This document shows positions 8,582 to 18,600 of a stretch of 64,000 nucleotides of DNA, in pieces. Origin of the DNA: Timaviella obliquedivisa GSE-PSE-MK23-08B. GTDB taxonomy: Bacteria; Cyanobacteriota; Cyanobacteriia; Elainellales; Elainellaceae. The stretch lies in assembly GCA_019358855.1 (NCBI GenBank), contig JAHHII010000005.1, forward strand, positions 186,001 to 250,000. Reading direction: 5' to 3'. The notes beneath the pieces are model-generated. The model made no database searches, was not told the DNA's origin, and saw only the letters and a list, made by a program, of their open reading frames with translations. A program made the position numbers and the translations under genes. Numbering within the stretch: the first letter of the stretch is position 1; every line of letters begins with the position of its first letter.

Positions 8582-9283
8582 TTAAGCAGCCATGTCAAAC
8601 AGCAGCACTTCGGCATCTTGGGCTGAGTGCAAGGTAATCATTGATTCTTGAGCGATCGCCGCTCCATCGCCAGCCGTCAGAACTTGGTCATTGAGTTGCA
8701 GAGTTCCGCGTGCCACCTGCAACCAAGCCACTCGTCCGGGAGCAAATGCATAATCCACAGTTTCACCTTCTGACAAAGTGGCAGCATAGAAATCGACATT
8801 TTGGTGAATGGTTATCGATCCATCACGCCCATCACGAGAACCCACAAGCCTCAACTTGCCTTGTTTTTCAGCGATCGCAAAGTTTTTTTGCTCATACCCT
8901 GGCTCAATCCCTTTATCCTCAGGCAAAATCCAGATTTGTAGGAAATGCACAGGTTCAGTTTTAGAGGCGTTATATTCGCTATGTCGAATTCCAGTGCCCG
9001 CAGACATCCGCTGTATATCTCCAGGACGAATCACCGACCCAGTGCCAATGCTATCTTTGTGCTCTAATGCGCCTTCAAGAACATAAGAAATGATTTCCAT
9101 ATCTTGATGTCCATGGGTTGGAAACCCTTGCCCTGCAATCACTTTGTCTTCGTTAATGACGCGCAAATCAGCAAAACCCATGTGGTTAGAGTCGTGATAT
9201 TGACCAAAAGAAAAGGTATGGTGGCTATCAAGCCAACCAAAGTTAGCTGTGCCCCGAGCTTGAGCAGGTCGAATTGTAATCAT
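8582..9283 (-). CDS. Pirin family protein (YhhW-like bicupin)
   Basis: 233 residues, the normal size for bacterial pirins. The N-terminal cupin has all four metal ligands of the family: His57 and His59 in PTHGHQDME, His101 and Glu103 in RHSEYN. The family opening [14 protein letters not shown] is clear. Some relatives have quercetin 2,3-dioxygenase activity and others are redox-dependent regulators, so the precise role is open. A good ribosome site (AGGAGGAACC, minus strand) precedes the ATG. It is divergent from a LysR regulator across a 245-bp spacer, a classical arrangement in which the regulator controls its neighbour. Confidence 0.92.
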   Translation of the reverse strand: MITIRPAQARGTANFGWLDSHHTFSFGQYHDSNHMGFADLRVINEDKVIAGQGFPTHGHQDMEIISYVLEGALEHKDSIGTGSVIRPGDIQRMSAGTGIRHSEYNASKTEPVHFLQIWILPEDKGIEPGYEQKNFAIAEKQGKLRLVGSRDGRDGSITIHQNVDFYAATLSEGETVDYAFAPGRVAWLQVARGTLQLNDQVLTAGDGAAIAQESMITLHSAQDAEVLLFDMAA

Positions 9284-9458
9284 TTTAGGTTCCTCCTTTT
9301 TTCAGTAAGTGACTTGTTTTAGGAACACTCTGATTATGCATTGAATCTAAATGAAAGACAATATTCTTTTTTATGTGCATACTGTCTCTCGATTAGATAC
9401 AATGCTAGACACATGCCATCCCATACCCAGGGTTTTAGAAACGTGTAATTTACCTAAA

Positions 9459-9483
9459 ATGTGCAAGATAAATGTGCAAGATA
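9459..9483. promoter_or_regulatory. Tandem direct repeat, candidate operator between pirin and LysR genes
   Basis: Two exact copies of ATGTGCAAGATA with a 13-bp period sit about 45 bases before the LysR start codon, in the spacer shared by the divergent pirin and LysR genes. LysR proteins usually bind partly palindromic T-N11-A boxes near such sites. A direct repeat would be atypical, so assignment to this regulator is inference. Confidence 0.4.
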
Positions 9484-9528
9484 TTGTTCAAGTCAGCAAC
9501 ATCCAATATCGAATGAGCGATCGCTGTC

Positions 9529-10416
9529 ATGGATAAGTTTGAACAGATGCGTGCCTTTACTCAAGTGGTTGTTTCCGGCGGTTTTGCTGCCGCCGCCCGT
9601 CATATGGGACAGTCGCGATCGGCAGTGAATAAGCTTGTGATTGCACTGGAGAACGAACTGGGTGTGCAACTGTTATATCGCAGTACGCGGGTGGTCAATC
9701 CTACTGAAACCGGGTTAGCTTTTTACAATCATTGTGTGGAAATTTTGTCTAGCTTGGAAGAAGCAGAGCGATCGGTCATGCAGCTTCAGGTCGAACCTAA
9801 AGGTAAATTACGGGTTAATGCTCCTATGACTTTTGGCACAATGTACCTTGCTCCGGCTTTAGCTGAATTCTTAGTGCAATATCCTGACCTCCAGGTGCAA
9901 CTCACACTCAACGATCGCTTCGTAGACCCTATAGAAGAAGGCTTTGACGTGACGATTCGCATTGCCGAACCGCAACCAAATGCCACTTTATTGGTGCAGC
10001 CTTTAGCTCCTGCTCAACGGGTGTTGTGTGCTTCTCCAACCTATTTAGAAACCCATGCAACCTTAACCCATCCCACAGAACTGCGTAACCATTCCTGCTT
10101 ACATTACGGACAAATGGCGATCGAGAATCGGTGGACGTTGACAGGAGCAGAGGGCGACCATACTGTGATTGTTCAAGGCATGTTGTGCTCGAATAATGGT
10201 GAAGTGCTGAGAGAAGCTGCGATCCGGGGATTGGGAATTACTCTTTTACCTCGGTTTATTGTGGAACATTCCCTCCAGAAGGGGGCGTTGCAAATTGTGC
10301 TACCCAGTTATCGTCCCGCTGAACTTTCTGTTGATATTCTGTATCCAGTGAATCGCCATTTATCGACTAAAATTCGGCTACTGGTTGGTTTTCTAAAAGA
10401 ACGCTTTGCACAGTAA
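9529..10416 (+). CDS. LysR-family transcriptional regulator
   Basis: 295 residues with the family plan. The N-terminal winged helix-turn-helix spans about residues 1-60 ([20 protein letters not shown] then [20 protein letters not shown]). The periplasmic-binding-like effector domain starts near residue 90 ([12 protein letters not shown]). The sequence resembles the large CrgA/DmlR-like branch. The divergent pirin gene is the likely target. The effector cannot be read from sequence. Confidence 0.93.
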   Translation: MDKFEQMRAFTQVVVSGGFAAAARHMGQSRSAVNKLVIALENELGVQLLYRSTRVVNPTETGLAFYNHCVEILSSLEEAERSVMQLQVEPKGKLRVNAPMTFGTMYLAPALAEFLVQYPDLQVQLTLNDRFVDPIEEGFDVTIRIAEPQPNATLLVQPLAPAQRVLCASPTYLETHATLTHPTELRNHSCLHYGQMAIENRWTLTGAEGDHTVIVQGMLCSNNGEVLREAAIRGLGITLLPRFIVEHSLQKGALQIVLPSYRPAELSVDILYPVNRHLSTKIRLLVGFLKERFAQ

Positions 10417-10714
10417 TTAAGAGGCTCCTTCTAATTGGTTTGAGGCGCGTTCATGCCTACTAGAAATCTCTATCTTCTGTCAAACCAACCATCACCTTCA
10501 GCGTTTGCACGTGATAGCGCTGCTATAATCTGCTCTAATAATTGAGCAATTAATTTTGGTTTCCTACCTGCATTAATGCCGTAAGGCTTGCTTAAAAACT
10601 TTTCTATCTCTCTGGATGGATTAAACTTTAATCCATCTCTGACGACACTGAAAGAGCAGGTTAAGTTGCTGCTTAATTTCTTTATTAAGTGGTCAGAACT
10701 CTAAGAGGTGAAAT

Positions 10715-11467
10715 ATGGTATTGGGTAATTCTGATTCAGGCTCTGATTTAGGAGAGAAGGCACTCAGTAAAGTGGTAGAAGTAGGTCTTGCGAGTCAGTT
10801 GGACGAAGTAGGAGATATTGAAGTAGATATTCGGACTGATCCTGGAAAACTTGTTCAAGGGAAATTGGATTCTATTAACATCTCGGCTAAGGGGCTAGTC
10901 ATCAAGCAAGATTTGCGACTTGAGACGCTAGAAGTTAGCACAGATGAGGTTGCGATTAATCCGCTCAGCGCAATCTTTGGCAACATTGAACTTAATCACT
11001 CAACAGATGCCGAAGCTAGAATTGTTTTAACTGAGGCAGATATTAATCGTGCTTTTAGCTCAGATTTTATTCAAGAAAAGTTGCAGGGCTTGACAATGAG
11101 TATGGAAGGGCATCCTGTAACCGTTGATATTCAGAAAGCGACTATAATGCTGCCTGGTGAGAACAAGTTTGTGATCAGTGCTGACTTTTTGTTAAAAGAG
11201 CAAGGTGAAGTAAAAAAACTTTCAGCAACTGCCATTCCTCAAATTCAAGAAAATGGGCAGCAGATCTCTTTGGAAATTTTAGCGGCTGAAGGAAAAGGTT
11301 TAACTCTAGAACTAGTGCTTGCTATCTTTAAGCAACTTACAGCTTCATTAGATCTGCGAAATCTAGATATTCCAGGTATGTCTTTCCAGGTGCGCCAATT
11401 AGACGCTCAAGAAGGTAGATTGGTCATTGACGCTATGACTCAAATTGAACAGGTTCCTTCTGCTTAA
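10715..11467 (+). CDS. DUF2993 / LmeA-like lipid-binding protein
   Basis: 250 residues matching the DUF2993 family common in cyanobacteria. It opens with a GEKALSKVVEVGLASQ segment, followed by VDIRTDPGKLVQGKLDSI and a repeated beta-rich core (NPLSAIFGNIEL, TEADINRAFSSDF). Relatives such as mycobacterial LmeA bind phospholipids. No signal peptide is visible, so a cytoplasmic or membrane-peripheral location is likely. It starts with ATG after AAGAGGTGAAAT, a usable ribosome site. It stands alone between a LysR gene and a family A element. Its cellular job in cyanobacteria is not known to me. Confidence 0.8.
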   Translation: MVLGNSDSGSDLGEKALSKVVEVGLASQLDEVGDIEVDIRTDPGKLVQGKLDSINISAKGLVIKQDLRLETLEVSTDEVAINPLSAIFGNIELNHSTDAEARIVLTEADINRAFSSDFIQEKLQGLTMSMEGHPVTVDIQKATIMLPGENKFVISADFLLKEQGEVKKLSATAIPQIQENGQQISLEILAAEGKGLTLELVLAIFKQLTASLDLRNLDIPGMSFQVRQLDAQEGRLVIDAMTQIEQVPSA

Positions 11468-11734
11468 GCTTCGGCAATGCTTAAATTTCCACTGGAAATG
11501 ACAGGTTTCAAGTGGTGTGGTAGAGGCAGTAACACAAATTATTCTTCGTTACGGGTAGTTGTTTACACTGACTTGTGGGGCGTTGGACGAGCCGAGATTA
11601 GTCTTGGGAATTTAGTTAGTAATTTATCTAGTGCGATTGAACTGACAGTTTTGAGGCTGTCTGAGCAGGTTGTGAGGACGATCGCAACCCAACGTCCGGG
11701 TGCTGCAAGATAATCAGGCTCAACCATAGCTATA

Positions 11735-11886
11735 AGAGGTTGTCTGAGAAGTCTAGATTGCTATCCGATCCGCCCCCTAAATCCCCCATTCTGAGGGACT
11801 TTGAAGGAGGACTGGTTCGGAAGTCCCTCAGAATGGGGGGTTGGGGGGCGAGTGTAAGAATCTTTGATACTTCTCAGACATCCTCT
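11735..11886 (+). mobile_element. Small non-autonomous element, family A, copy 3
   Basis: Left end AGAGGTTGTCTGAGAAG (one change), right end ACTTCTCAGACATCCTCT, with the shared palindromic core. Same orientation as the copies at 6320 and 8361. It occupies part of the 11468-12130 spacer. The remaining ~240 bases before the sensor kinase gene are A/T-rich and hold its promoter, but no specific box is assigned. Confidence 0.85.
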
Positions 11887-12130
11887 AAAGCAAATGCTAG
11901 AGTTTGAAGATGCTTCTAAGTGGCTAAACTCAAATAAATGTAAGATGCTGTCTAGATTCAACAGCTGTTCAGAATGGTCTATCTTTGTTTGACTTAAGTC
12001 GTTCTACCGACTCACTTAAAAGTAGTTGTAATATGTATAACATTGCGAATTCAGTAGTGCTTAGGAAGTTAATATCTACCCATTATGGGCATCCTACATT
12101 CAGTAATTAGTAGATTTTTTCTTTTCTGCA

Positions 12131-14329
12131 ATGAAAACTCATCGCCCCTGCAAACGTAGGGCATTTCCCTTACAGTTTGTTCTCGTTGTTCCCTTCGTTC
12201 TCCAAATTTTTGCAGCTGTTGGTTTAGTCGGTTATTTGTCCTTTAAGAATGGACAGAGAGCGGTTAATGACTTGGCAGAGCAGTTGATGGATCGCACAAG
12301 TGACGTTGTTAATGAACACCTGAAATCTTATCTTACAATTCCTCAAGCCCTCAACCAAATTAATGCAGATGCTATCCGTCGTGGAATTCTAGAGGTACGC
12401 GATCGGGAACTAGTTGGCAAGTATTTCTGGGATCAGATTCAGGCGTATGACTTAACCTATATTGGCATTGGCTTATCGACAGGGGGAGGAATTGCAGCAG
12501 CCCGTTACGACGGTAAGACTATTACTATTGATGATTGGACAACTGAACCCTCTAAAACCAATACCAACTACGCTACAGATACACAAGGTAATCGCACTCA
12601 AATTAATGCCACCTGGGATTGGGACAATTTTAGTGAACCCTGGTATACCGAGCCTATTGCTGCGGGTAAACCGATTTGGGCAAAGATTCAGACTTCAAAT
12701 CTTCCAACGGGGCCTTACATTGCTGCCTCTGCCAGTCGTCCTATCTATAATTCGCAAAACCAATTGTTAGGAATGATTGCAGTCGATATCCACCTGCTAA
12801 AACTTAGTAATTTCTTACGGAATTTGAATATTAGTCAGGCTGGAGAGATCTTTGTTGTAGAGCGGGATGGTACCCTGATCGCTAACTCTAGCATAGAGAA
12901 GCCCTTTACAATCAGTAGCGAGAAAGTTCAGCGATTGAGGGCAACCAACAGTTCTAATCCCACGATTCAGACGATCGCCAAACATCTTCAAGCGTCTAAG
13001 GGGCTTCAATCCATTGCTCAAGATACCGACTTTCAGCTTAAAGTGCAGGATGAAAGAAATTTCGTTAATGTTGTACCTTGGCGAGATCAGTATGGCTTAG
13101 ACTGGCTTGTAGTCGTAAGTGTGCCAGAAACCACATTCATGGCACAGATTAATGCCAATACGCATACCACAATCGCACTTTGTTTCAGTGCATTAGTGGT
13201 TTCCTCGCTTATTGGTGTGTTTACATCTCGTTGGATTGCGCGTCCAATTCTTCGCCTAAATAGGGCAAGCGAGTCAATAGCGTCTGGCAACTTAGATCAG
13301 ATGGTAGAGACGAGCGATATTCAAGAATTCAACACGCTGTCCCACTCCTTTAACCACATGGCAGGTCAAATGCGCGGCTCGTTTGCTGCATTAGAGAAAA
13401 GTAACGAAGAATTGGAAGACCGAGTAGAAGAACGCACAGCCGAACTTAAAAACACACTGGAGGAATTACAGCGGACTCAATCTCAAGTGATTCAGAGCGA
13501 AAAAATGTCGAGTTTGGGACAGCTTGTTGCAGGAGTTGCCCACGAGATTAATAATCCGGTCAACTTTATTCACGGTAACCTAATCTATGTCCAGGAGTAC
13601 ATTGAGAGTTTATTAGGATTTGTGCAGTTACAGCAGCAGTATGATCTTAATCCTGCTCCTGAAATTCAAGTGGCGGCTGAGGATATCGACCTAGAGTTTT
13701 TGCAGAAAGACCTACCGAAAATGTTGGCTTCTATGAAGCTAGGAACCGATCGCATTCGCCAAATTGTGCTGTCGTTGCGAAGCTTCTCCCGTATGGATGA
13801 AGCTGAATTTAAGGCAGCTGATATTCATGAAGGGATTGACAGCACCCTAATGATTTTGCAACATCGCCTCAAAGCTAGATCCGAACGACCAGAAATTGAA
13901 ATCGTTAAGGATTACGCTGCCCTACCCCTTGTAGAATGTTATCCTGGACAGCTTAACCAAGTATTTATGAATATTTTGGTGAACGCTATTGATGCGATCG
14001 AAGAGAGCAATGCTAATTGCACCTATCAGAAGATTAAAGAGCATCCTAATCGAATTACAATTCGCACGTCGATTGTAGAGACTGCATGGGTAGAAATGGC
14101 GATCGTTGATAACGGAGTTGGGATTCCTAAAGAGGTTCAGTCACGAATATTTGATCCCTTTTTTACAACTAAATCGATCGGAAAAGGCACCGGAATGGGA
14201 ATGTCCATTAGCTACCAAATTATTACAGAAAGACATGGTGGCAAATTAGAGTGCTTCTCAACGCCCGGTAAAGGAAGTGAGTTCATTATTTGGATTCCTC
14301 TCCAACAACGGGCTAGGTCAGCAGTTTAA
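12131..14329 (+). CDS. Membrane sensor histidine kinase (Cache-HAMP-HisKA-HATPase)
   Basis: 732 residues. The first membrane helix (about 14-36) and the second (about 338-360) enclose a large outer domain with features of double Cache sensors. HAMP (about 360-415) and a coiled coil with the typical LEDRVEERTAEL motif follow. The H box is GVAHEINNPVNFIHGNL with the phospho-acceptor His at about 471. The ATPase domain shows the N box (FMNILVNAIDAIEE), G1 (VDNGVGIP), the F box (DPFFTTK) and G2 (GKGTGMGMSIS). It has no receiver domain, so it must pass phosphate to a separate regulator, and none is adjacent. Small-molecule sensing outside the membrane is the family role; the ligand is unknown. Confidence 0.93.
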   Translation: MKTHRPCKRRAFPLQFVLVVPFVLQIFAAVGLVGYLSFKNGQRAVNDLAEQLMDRTSDVVNEHLKSYLTIPQALNQINADAIRRGILEVRDRELVGKYFWDQIQAYDLTYIGIGLSTGGGIAAARYDGKTITIDDWTTEPSKTNTNYATDTQGNRTQINATWDWDNFSEPWYTEPIAAGKPIWAKIQTSNLPTGPYIAASASRPIYNSQNQLLGMIAVDIHLLKLSNFLRNLNISQAGEIFVVERDGTLIANSSIEKPFTISSEKVQRLRATNSSNPTIQTIAKHLQASKGLQSIAQDTDFQLKVQDERNFVNVVPWRDQYGLDWLVVVSVPETTFMAQINANTHTTIALCFSALVVSSLIGVFTSRWIARPILRLNRASESIASGNLDQMVETSDIQEFNTLSHSFNHMAGQMRGSFAALEKSNEELEDRVEERTAELKNTLEELQRTQSQVIQSEKMSSLGQLVAGVAHEINNPVNFIHGNLIYVQEYIESLLGFVQLQQQYDLNPAPEIQVAAEDIDLEFLQKDLPKMLASMKLGTDRIRQIVLSLRSFSRMDEAEFKAADIHEGIDSTLMILQHRLKARSERPEIEIVKDYAALPLVECYPGQLNQVFMNILVNAIDAIEESNANCTYQKIKEHPNRITIRTSIVETAWVEMAIVDNGVGIPKEVQSRIFDPFFTTKSIGKGTGMGMSISYQIITERHGGKLECFSTPGKGSEFIIWIPLQQRARSAV

Positions 14330-14380
14330 TAAGAGGCTGGTTGTCAGCAAATATTTGAGTTATTTCCTAACAAATAATTC

Positions 14381-14424
14381 TGTGGGCTAGCTATAGGCTA
14401 ACTGTGGGCTAACTAGGGGCTAAC
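14381..14424. repeat. Short tandem repeat, four units of 11 bp
   Basis: Four consecutive imperfect 11-mers with consensus TGTGGGCTAAC occupy the spacer between the sensor kinase and the NTF2-like gene. Cyanobacterial genomes often carry such short tandem repeats between genes. The rest of the 14330-14663 spacer shows no recognisable feature. Confidence 0.75.
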
Positions 14425-14663
14425 ATTGTCCACTACTTGTTGCCGATTATCTCTTCATCAATCGAGCAATTCTTAATGAGTCGAGTGCATTAGCGTTACT
14501 ACGCTTCGCTGCTTGCTCTGGTCAACTTTTAGATAACCACGGACTTATAGGTTCAAAACAGGTATCCTACTTTTGGAAGATATGGCACAGGCTGCTATTA
14601 CTACTCTCGACTAACTTCTCAATTCTATTCTGAACTCAAAGTACAAAACAAGGAAAAATTCGT

Positions 14664-15206
14664 ATGTTGCGAAAATTGTTACGGTTGGCACTTGTGCTAG
14701 TTATCCTGTTTACAGGTGCGATCGCTTTCTCCAATCTCGATCCATTGAGTCGTGCTGAGGCTCAACCTCAGCTTAATCTAACCGTTTCTGCTCAAGAAAC
14801 AGAAGAGTTCCGTCAGTTGTTAGTGGATTACTACGCTGCCTGGAGTACTCCAACTGATAAACCTTGGACTATTGCACGGGTAGAGAAGTTTTATCAGCAG
14901 AATGGTCGAGTGTTTGGCTTTGATATAAGTCCCCCTGCTAAAGGGTTTCAAGGCTGGGAGGATTACAAACGCGAATTGACAACAATCATGAGCAATTATT
15001 CTAAACTTACAGTGACACTGGGCGATCGCTTCTTGGTTTATCGCAATGGCAATGTTGTTTGGGTAGTTTCAACTTTCGATAGTTTAGGAACGCTCAAAAA
15101 TGGCTCATCCATTAGCGGGAGTGGGCGAAATACTTTGATTTGGGAGCGAGTGGGCGACCAGTGGTTAATTGCCCATGAGCATGTTTCAACACCCATAGTT
15201 CCATAA
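14664..15206 (+). CDS. Exported NTF2-like (SnoaL/DUF4440 type) protein
   Basis: 180 residues. The N terminus (RKLLRLALVLVILFTGAIAF, then cleavage likely after SRAEA near residue 33) is a signal peptide. The mature part has the alpha+beta cone pattern of the NTF2/SnoaL superfamily: an opening helix EEFRQLLVDYYAAWSTP, the strand VWVVSTFDS and the closing GRNTLIWERVGDQWLIAHEHVS typical of DUF4440-like proteins. The family includes enzymes and binding proteins, and no catalytic residues can be assigned. A plausible ribosome site (AAGGAAAA) precedes the ATG. It is monocistronic. Confidence 0.75.
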   Translation: MLRKLLRLALVLVILFTGAIAFSNLDPLSRAEAQPQLNLTVSAQETEEFRQLLVDYYAAWSTPTDKPWTIARVEKFYQQNGRVFGFDISPPAKGFQGWEDYKRELTTIMSNYSKLTVTLGDRFLVYRNGNVVWVVSTFDSLGTLKNGSSISGSGRNTLIWERVGDQWLIAHEHVSTPIVP

Positions 15207-15335
15207 TCGACGTTGGTACAGGCTTAGGGGCGATCGCTTAAAACAGCATATTGAAGTACAAGGGCATTGGAGTCCTAGCAATGGCAATTGGGTTGACTTC
15301 AATCAAGGGAGTTGCAATTAAATAACGCCCCGAAC

Positions 15336-15410
15336 TGCCCCCTAAATCCCCCATTCTGGGGAACTTTGAAAGGTTCGGAAGTCCCCCAGAATGGGGGATT
15401 TAGGGGGCTG
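15336..15410. mobile_element. Family A core fragment (ends missing)
   Basis: Contains only the central palindrome of family A (TGCCCCCTAAATCCCCCA, its complement, and the linking AAGGTTCGGAAGTCCCC). It lacks the GAGGATGTCTGAGAAG ends, so it is a decayed copy or a close relative. Confidence 0.6.
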
Positions 15411-15498
15411 AAAAGTCAATGCATTTCACTGGTGTTTTATTTTCACGCAACTCCCCAACCTGAGAACTTTTCAATGGTAAAACCGACAATCTCAAAAT

Positions 15499-15592
15499 GG
15501 TGTTACTGAATGAAAGTATGAATCTAAATCAAAGCCCCTTTCCTGAAGGAAAGGGGTTGGGGGAGAGGTCTATCTGCTGTATTGCCGACTTA
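15499..15592. mobile_element. Family B element, partial copy
   Basis: Starts with GGTGTTACTGAATGAAAG. It then follows the family B interior (CAAAGCCCCTTTCCTGAAGG and GAGAGGTCTAT) as far as TTGCCGACT, after which similarity to the full copy at 3483-3641 is lost. The opposite terminal repeat is absent. It lies downstream of the NRPS gene. Confidence 0.6.
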
Positions 15593-15657
15593 ACCAGTCA
15601 AACAAAGAGAAACTGTTACTGCTCTAGACTGTACTTTTTATGAGATACGCCAAGGTA

Positions 15658-18600
15658 TTACGCAAGTGGTGGAGCTAAAAATCCGCTGTGGATAAACTGC
15701 TGGAAGTACGTTGTGAGAAGAATATCGTCTATGGCTGGATAAGGGGCTGATAAGCTTGCCAGTTCATCGACAAGAGGTTGACAGTCAAACTGAATTGAGT
15801 GGGTTTGAAAATAGATTTCGGGTATGGTCATTTGCTGCCCGGTTACTTTCTCAAACAAGAATGTTGAGAACGGATGCAGGGCATTTTCTGGTTGATGCTG
15901 AATGTGCTCTTTGATTTCTGCAATCCACTGTTCATAGGGAATTTCTTGAATAGAATAGCCAAATTTATTCATCCAATTTACCAATTGATGCCATGAAATA
16001 GTATGGGGATTGGAGAAGTTGAACGCTTTCTCTGAAGCAGTGTTTTGCAAGGAAAGATGAACGATCGCCTGACTGATATAGTCAATGGGTGTGAGATCTA
16101 CGGGCATCCGCCAATTTGGAGCAATTCCCATCTGAATACATCCTTTAATTAAGCTGCGGAAGAAGTCGCTGGAATTACAAATTCCTGTTTGGCTGTGTCC
16201 TTCAATCCAAGCAGGACGGTAAACAGTACTCGGAATGCCGCGGGTTTGGGCGATCGCCAATAGTTTCTCGGCAACCCATTTGCTTTGAGTATAGCCATAT
16301 AATCCTTCTGAAGGTTCTGGTTGCTCCTGTCGAATAATTTGCCCATTTTGATAGGCGATCGGAGAGAACACGCCGAGAGTTGAAACAAAATGGACAGGCT
16401 TCACCTTCACTTGAGCCGCCAATCTCAATATTTCTTCACTGCTTAGGACATTAACTGCTTTCAGGGCTGAGTAGGGGTAGATAAAGTTCACAAAGCCGCC
16501 GCTGTGATAAATGCTGTCGAGGGTAGCGGCTAAAGCACGAAACTGCTCAGCCGATAATCCTAACAGCGGCAGCGATAGATCTCCCAAAACCGGAATAATT
16601 CTGGAAGCTTGATCCGGCTGCCAGAGGGAGTAGCTAGCTAGATTACGCTGGAGCCTCTGCGCTCCTGCTTCAATGGTAGCGGCTCTCACCAAACAGTGGA
16701 CGGTTGCTTGAGTTTGCTCTAACAATTCATGCAGCAGGAACGCTCCCAAAAATCCGGTTGCACCTGTTAACAAGACATTGGCAGGTGGGTGAGCAGGTTT
16801 CTCTAACGTTCCCTTAGGGAAAATAGTGGGATCTAAGACTGCCTCTGCCCTCAGGTCAAGGGCTGCATGAGCTTGGTTTGCAGCGTGACCCGATTGGCGA
16901 TCGCCAATTACCGTTGCCAAACTTTGAATGGTAGGAGTGTTAAAAACATTGAATAGCGAAAGCTCTACATTAAAAGCGGACTGTACCTGAGCAACCATTT
17001 GAGCAATTAGCAGAGAGTGCCCACCCAATTCAAAAAAGTTATCTTCAATGCCTACTTGAGCAATTCCCAGAATCTCAGCCCAAATCTCGTTTAACTGCTT
17101 TTCAATAGGAGTCCGAGGGGCAATGAAGGTATGCGAAACGGAGCGCTCTCGGCTAGGGGCAGGCAATGCTTGGCGATCGACTTTGCCGTTGGGGGTAAGT
17201 GGCAGGGCATCTAATACTACAAAGGCTGAGGGCATCATGTAGTCGGGCAATGCTGCTCGTACCAGTGTCTGTAACTCTGGAATAAAGTGATGGGTTCCCT
17301 GAAAAGGCGTGTTTGCATAGTGCTGCCATGACTGCAAATTGGGCTGTAGGCTCTCGGCGGAAGGCGGCTGCACTTCAAGGGCGCGATCGCTACAAGACCT
17401 CTGAAATTCTGTATTCTGAAATTCTACATCATAGCTGCCATCGTTCTGATTGGCTGCCCAAGTGATAGAGACGCGGTAGGGCGAATTCTGCTCTAGCTGC
17501 CACCAGTCCTCTGGGTCAATCCCTGCTGCAATGGGCAAATTTTGCAAAGCTTGACGAAGCATTCCTACGGTGTCTAACTGAGAATTGTCTTTTAATTGTT
17601 GTAGGGCTGCTATCTCTGTTGAGAGCCGCGAGTTAGGAATATGAGATAGCCTAAAACAACTGGGTTGCTTCGTTTCTAGCAGTTGATGAATGGCAGAAAC
17701 GGTGAAGTCTGGCTGCCATTGCCAATCAGGTAAGATATGTTCATGAGATAAGATATTGGGCGAGGGCGTTGAAGTAGACTGCGTGCCAATGTGCAGAATA
17801 ACATCGTACCGAAACCGGGTAAGTTCGTTGTGACAGTGACCTCGCTTAAGCTGAATTTCGACTCGATCGATTGCCGGAAGACGCTGTTTTAGATCTGTAA
17901 AAAAGGTTGGATCGATAAGCAGTTCACTTTCGTGAGCAACCCGCTCTCGAATGCGCTCTTGGAGGTCGGCGATCGCTAAGTCATCAGCCGCTTGATAAAG
18001 TTGTATAGAGGTATGAAACGCTTGTAGTAGCGGCAAGCTGCGAACATCGCCAATAAAGATAGAACCTCCTGGATTTAACTGCTTTAGGGTTTGCTCCAGA
18101 ACTTTCACTAGATACTCAATGGAGGGAAAATACTGAACAACAGAGTTAATAATAACCGTATCAAAAGCGTTAATTTTCAAGTGATCAAGAGTATCTGCGG
18201 CTCGGTTATCCAACTGCACATGAAACCATTGTTCATTGAGTATTAGATGCTCTCTAATATGTTTTATTGCTGTTTCTGAGGGGTCAATTCCCAAGTAATG
18301 CTCACAGTGAGGCGCAATGCGGAATAGCAGGAGTCCTGTCCCACAGCCGATCTCTAAAACCCGCTGTGGATGCAGAGATAGAATTCTCGTTACGGTGTGG
18401 TCAACCCACTCTTGCATCTCCTCGGCGGCAGTCAAAGAGCGCGTGTAGCTGTTGTTCCAGCCAGAAATATTGAAGGTAGCATCCTGACCTGAAAAAGACT
18501 GGCTATAGGCAGCATCCCAAATTTTTTGCCACTGTTGGGTCTGCTGTTGGTAAGGTAGAGACTGAGTGTCGGGCGATCGCATCACGACGTAAGCCACTAA

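Noticed and set aside
9351-9536. 61-codon open frame before the LysR gene
   Set aside because: Cys- and Met-rich with no ribosome site; overlaps the regulatory spacer and the LysR start.
11477-11713. 78-codon open frame just after the DUF2993 gene
   Set aside because: No ribosome site, no recognisable motif and composition unlike a folded protein; it directly precedes a family A element.
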